A stretch of 6,329 nucleotides of DNA from SAR202 cluster bacterium. Its GTDB lineage: Bacteria; Chloroflexota; Dehalococcoidia; Lucifugimonadales; JASMAO01. Location: assembly GCA_030754315.1 (NCBI GenBank), contig JASMAO010000129.1, forward strand, positions 1 through 6,329, read 5' to 3'. Positions 6,325 to 6,329 of the stretch are shown piece by piece (the first letter of the stretch is position 1; the number at the start of each line of letters is the position of its first letter). The translations under genes were made by a program, and so were the position numbers. The notes under the pieces are model-generated. The model saw nothing but the letters and a program-made list of their open reading frames with translations. It had not been told where the DNA came from and ran no database searches.

Positions 6325-6329
6325 TCAGA

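Overview
The window looks like a piece of a genome from the Fibrobacterota-Chlorobiota-Bacteroidota (FCB) superphylum. The best guess is a marine Neomarinimicrobiota (SAR406/Marinimicrobia) or a close relative, possibly from a metagenome assembly. The reasons are a SusC/SusD outer-membrane pair, a type IX secretion (T9SS) C-terminal sorting domain, and a short secreted CsgG/LpoB-like protein of a kind I associate with Marinimicrobia. The taxonomic call is inference from protein style only; there is no rRNA or tRNA here.

Layout. Positions 1-246 (minus strand) are the C-terminal end of a T9SS-sorted protein. It runs off the left edge and has no start or upstream body in the window. Positions 247-588 are a non-coding, fairly AT-rich leader with a candidate promoter and a 10-bp perfect inverted repeat. 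Positions 589-5940 form a tight three-gene plus-strand operon. It holds a SusC/RagA-type TonB-dependent receptor (589-3681), a SusD/RagB-type surface lipoprotein (3710-5056, 28-bp gap) and a secreted DUF1028 protein (5065-5940, 8-bp gap). Positions 5941-6046 are a short spacer without a convincing terminator. Positions 6047-6307 (minus strand) are the N-terminal part of a CsgG/LpoB-like secreted protein that stops early.

How the genes may work together. SusC and SusD of this kind form a lidded outer-membrane importer: the lipoprotein captures a ligand at the cell surface and the receptor moves it inward with TonB energy. No carbohydrate-active enzyme, sigma/anti-sigma pair or SusR-like regulator lies in the window, so the substrate cannot be read from context. 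The only partner gene is the DUF1028 protein, a family with an Ntn-hydrolase-like fold and no settled function. Its predicted signal-peptide cleavage would leave a threonine at the mature N-terminus, as an active Ntn hydrolase needs. A periplasmic amidase or peptidase acting on the imported ligand is therefore a reasonable but unproven hypothesis.

Both flanks carry truncated members of families that are usually multicopy in such genomes, both on the minus strand. The operon may therefore sit at a rearrangement or insertion site. I found no transposase, tRNA, CRISPR array or phage gene.
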